This document shows, one piece after another, positions 63,171 through 64,000 of a DNA stretch of 64,000 nucleotides. Source of the DNA: Zhihengliuella halotolerans (GTDB taxonomy: Bacteria > Actinomycetota > Actinomycetes > Actinomycetales > Micrococcaceae); assembly GCF_004217565.1 (NCBI RefSeq), contig NZ_SHLA01000001.1, positions 124,001 to 188,000 on the forward strand. Reading direction: 5' to 3'. The notes under the pieces are model-generated. The model worked only from the letters and a program-made list of their open reading frames with translations. It did no database searches and had not been told where the DNA came from. Every line of letters starts with the position of its first letter. The first letter of the stretch is position 1. The position numbers and the translations under genes were made by a program.

Positions 63171-64000
63171 CGATCCTGGAAAAGGCCGCGCCCCCGGCCC
63201 CCGACAGCTCCCGCCCGCCGCAGCGGGTGAGCACGCTGCACCGGCGCGAGCACCGCACCGCGGCGCTCTTCGTCGCCCTGCCGGTCCTCGGCTTCGTCGT
63301 CTTCGTGGCCTACCCGATCCTGTTCGCGATCGTCACATCGTTCACGAACTGGAACGGCATCACGGCCCCGGTGGCCAACGGCGTCGACAACTACGTGCGG
63401 ATGTTCACCGACCAGTACTTCTGGAAGTCGCTCGGCAACACCGTCTTCATGATGCTGGCCATCCCGGTCGGGCTGCTCCTGTCGCTGCTCCTGGCGCTGG
63501 CGATGAATCGCAAGATGGCCGGGACGACCTTCTTCAGGACCATCTACTACATCCCGGTGATCTCCTCGATCGCCGCCATCGCCATCCTGTGGCAGTGGGC
63601 CTACAACGGCGACTTCGGGCTGGTCAACCAGGCCCTGGGTTATGTCGGCATCGACGGCCCCAACTGGCTGCAGAACCCGGCGACGGCCAAGCCGGCCATC
63701 ATGATTATGGCGATTTGGAAGGGGCTCGGTTTCTCGATGCTGCTCTACCTGGCGGCCCTGCAGTCCGTGCCGCGCCAGCTCTACGAGGCGGCGGCACTCG
63801 ACGGTGCGTCCGCGATCCAGCAGTTCTGGGCCATCACCGTCCCGATGCTGCGGCCGGTGACCTTCTTCCTGGTGGTCACCAACATCATCGGCGGCGCCCA
63901 GATCTTCGTCGAGATCAACATCATGACCCCGGACGGCGGACCCGAATACTCGACCGCGACCCTCGTCTGGTACATCTGGCGCCAGGCCTTCGACTACCTC
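63167..64000 (+). CDS. Sugar ABC transporter permease (third system), cut by the window end
   Basis: The frame starts at an ATG overlapping the stop of the binding-protein gene (ATGA) and stays open for 278 codons to the last base, so its 3' end lies outside the window. After a Pro-rich cytoplasmic start (about 1-25), membrane segments begin at LFVALPVLGFVVFVAYPILF. The EAA motif is visible as YEAAALDGASAIQQFWAITV. It is a CUT1-type inner-membrane permease. The second permease is expected just beyond the window. Confidence 0.92.
   Translation, partial: MTILEKAAPPAPDSSRPPQRVSTLHRREHRTAALFVALPVLGFVVFVAYPILFAIVTSFTNWNGITAPVANGVDNYVRMFTDQYFWKSLGNTVFMMLAIPVGLLLSLLLALAMNRKMAGTTFFRTIYYIPVISSIAAIAILWQWAYNGDFGLVNQALGYVGIDGPNWLQNPATAKPAIMIMAIWKGLGFSMLLYLAALQSVPRQLYEAAALDGASAIQQFWAITVPMLRPVTFFLVVTNIIGGAQIFVEINIMTPDGGPEYSTATLVWYIWRQAFDYL

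Overview
The window is high-GC chromosomal DNA from an actinobacterium, most likely a member of the Micrococcales close to Micrococcaceae (Arthrobacter or Zhihengliuella-like). This is inferred from the GC-rich third codon positions, GTG and TTG starts, DUF3263 and DUF3027 proteins, a groEL2-type chaperonin under CIRCE control, trehalose genes otsA/otsB, a DtxR/IdeR regulator and c-di-AMP riboswitches ahead of cell-wall hydrolases. I see no insertion sequence, prophage, CRISPR array or replication origin. Genes are packed tightly, with hairpin terminators at most convergent boundaries.

Layout. 1-2 kb: tRNA-Pro, then thiC behind a TPP riboswitch. 2-12 kb: alpha-glucan block, with a LacI regulator and a GH13 glucosidase divergent from a maltose-type importer (binding protein, MalF-like, MalG-like) and a second GH13 enzyme, followed by an MsiK-type ATPase. 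12-14.3 kb: otsB and otsA. 14.4-17.6 kb: a membrane-anchored thioredoxin-fold protein, tRNA-Thr and a Trk/Ktr potassium system. 17.8-20.4 kb: a secreted family 9 pectate lyase and tRNA-Val. 20.5-25.4 kb: LLM flavin oxidoreductase, ThrE-like exporter, uracil-DNA glycosylase, DUF3263 and LytR_C proteins. 25.5-31.5 kb: a LacI regulator, a sugar importer without its own ATPase and a GH51 arabinofuranosidase. 31.6-35.8 kb: alditol oxidase, groEL and a DUF4031-HD fusion. 35.8-44.6 kb: WXG100 protein, two-component system, cold-shock and DUF3027 proteins, serC, dtxR, and two cell-wall hydrolases each behind its own c-di-AMP riboswitch. 44.9-51 kb: HNH protein and a molybdenum cofactor/formate dehydrogenase-like cluster (mobA fusion, moeA, fdhD, FdhF/YdeP-type oxidoreductase). 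51-55.6 kb: ABC exporter, NUDIX hydrolase, ROK regulator, tRNA-Arg and a membrane protein. 55.6-60.5 kb: pcrA and sucCD. 60.6-64 kb: a third LacI regulator and a third sugar importer that runs off the window.

How it fits together. Three carbohydrate importers, a pectate lyase, an arabinofuranosidase and two GH13 enzymes suggest use of plant polysaccharides. Only one importer-type ATPase (MsiK-like) is present, so it may serve all three importers. Matches to the CRP/GlxR pattern GTGA-N6-TCAC, perfect or partial, lie upstream of msiK, the arabinoside importer, the third importer and the pectate lyase, which would add a global carbon signal over the local LacI repressors. Two of those LacI proteins are close paralogues with the same recognition-helix sequence, and both lie next to operators with an ACAACGTTG core.

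A second pattern is translational. At least eight genes without a Shine-Dalgarno sequence have a TANNNT-like -10 box placed 6 to 9 bases before the start codon, as expected for leaderless transcripts. I found no clearly novel multi-gene system. The best leads are the shared CRP-like sites, the paired c-di-AMP riboswitches, a long palindrome at the alditol oxidase promoter, and an octamer repeat in the DUF3263 gene that could shift its frame.
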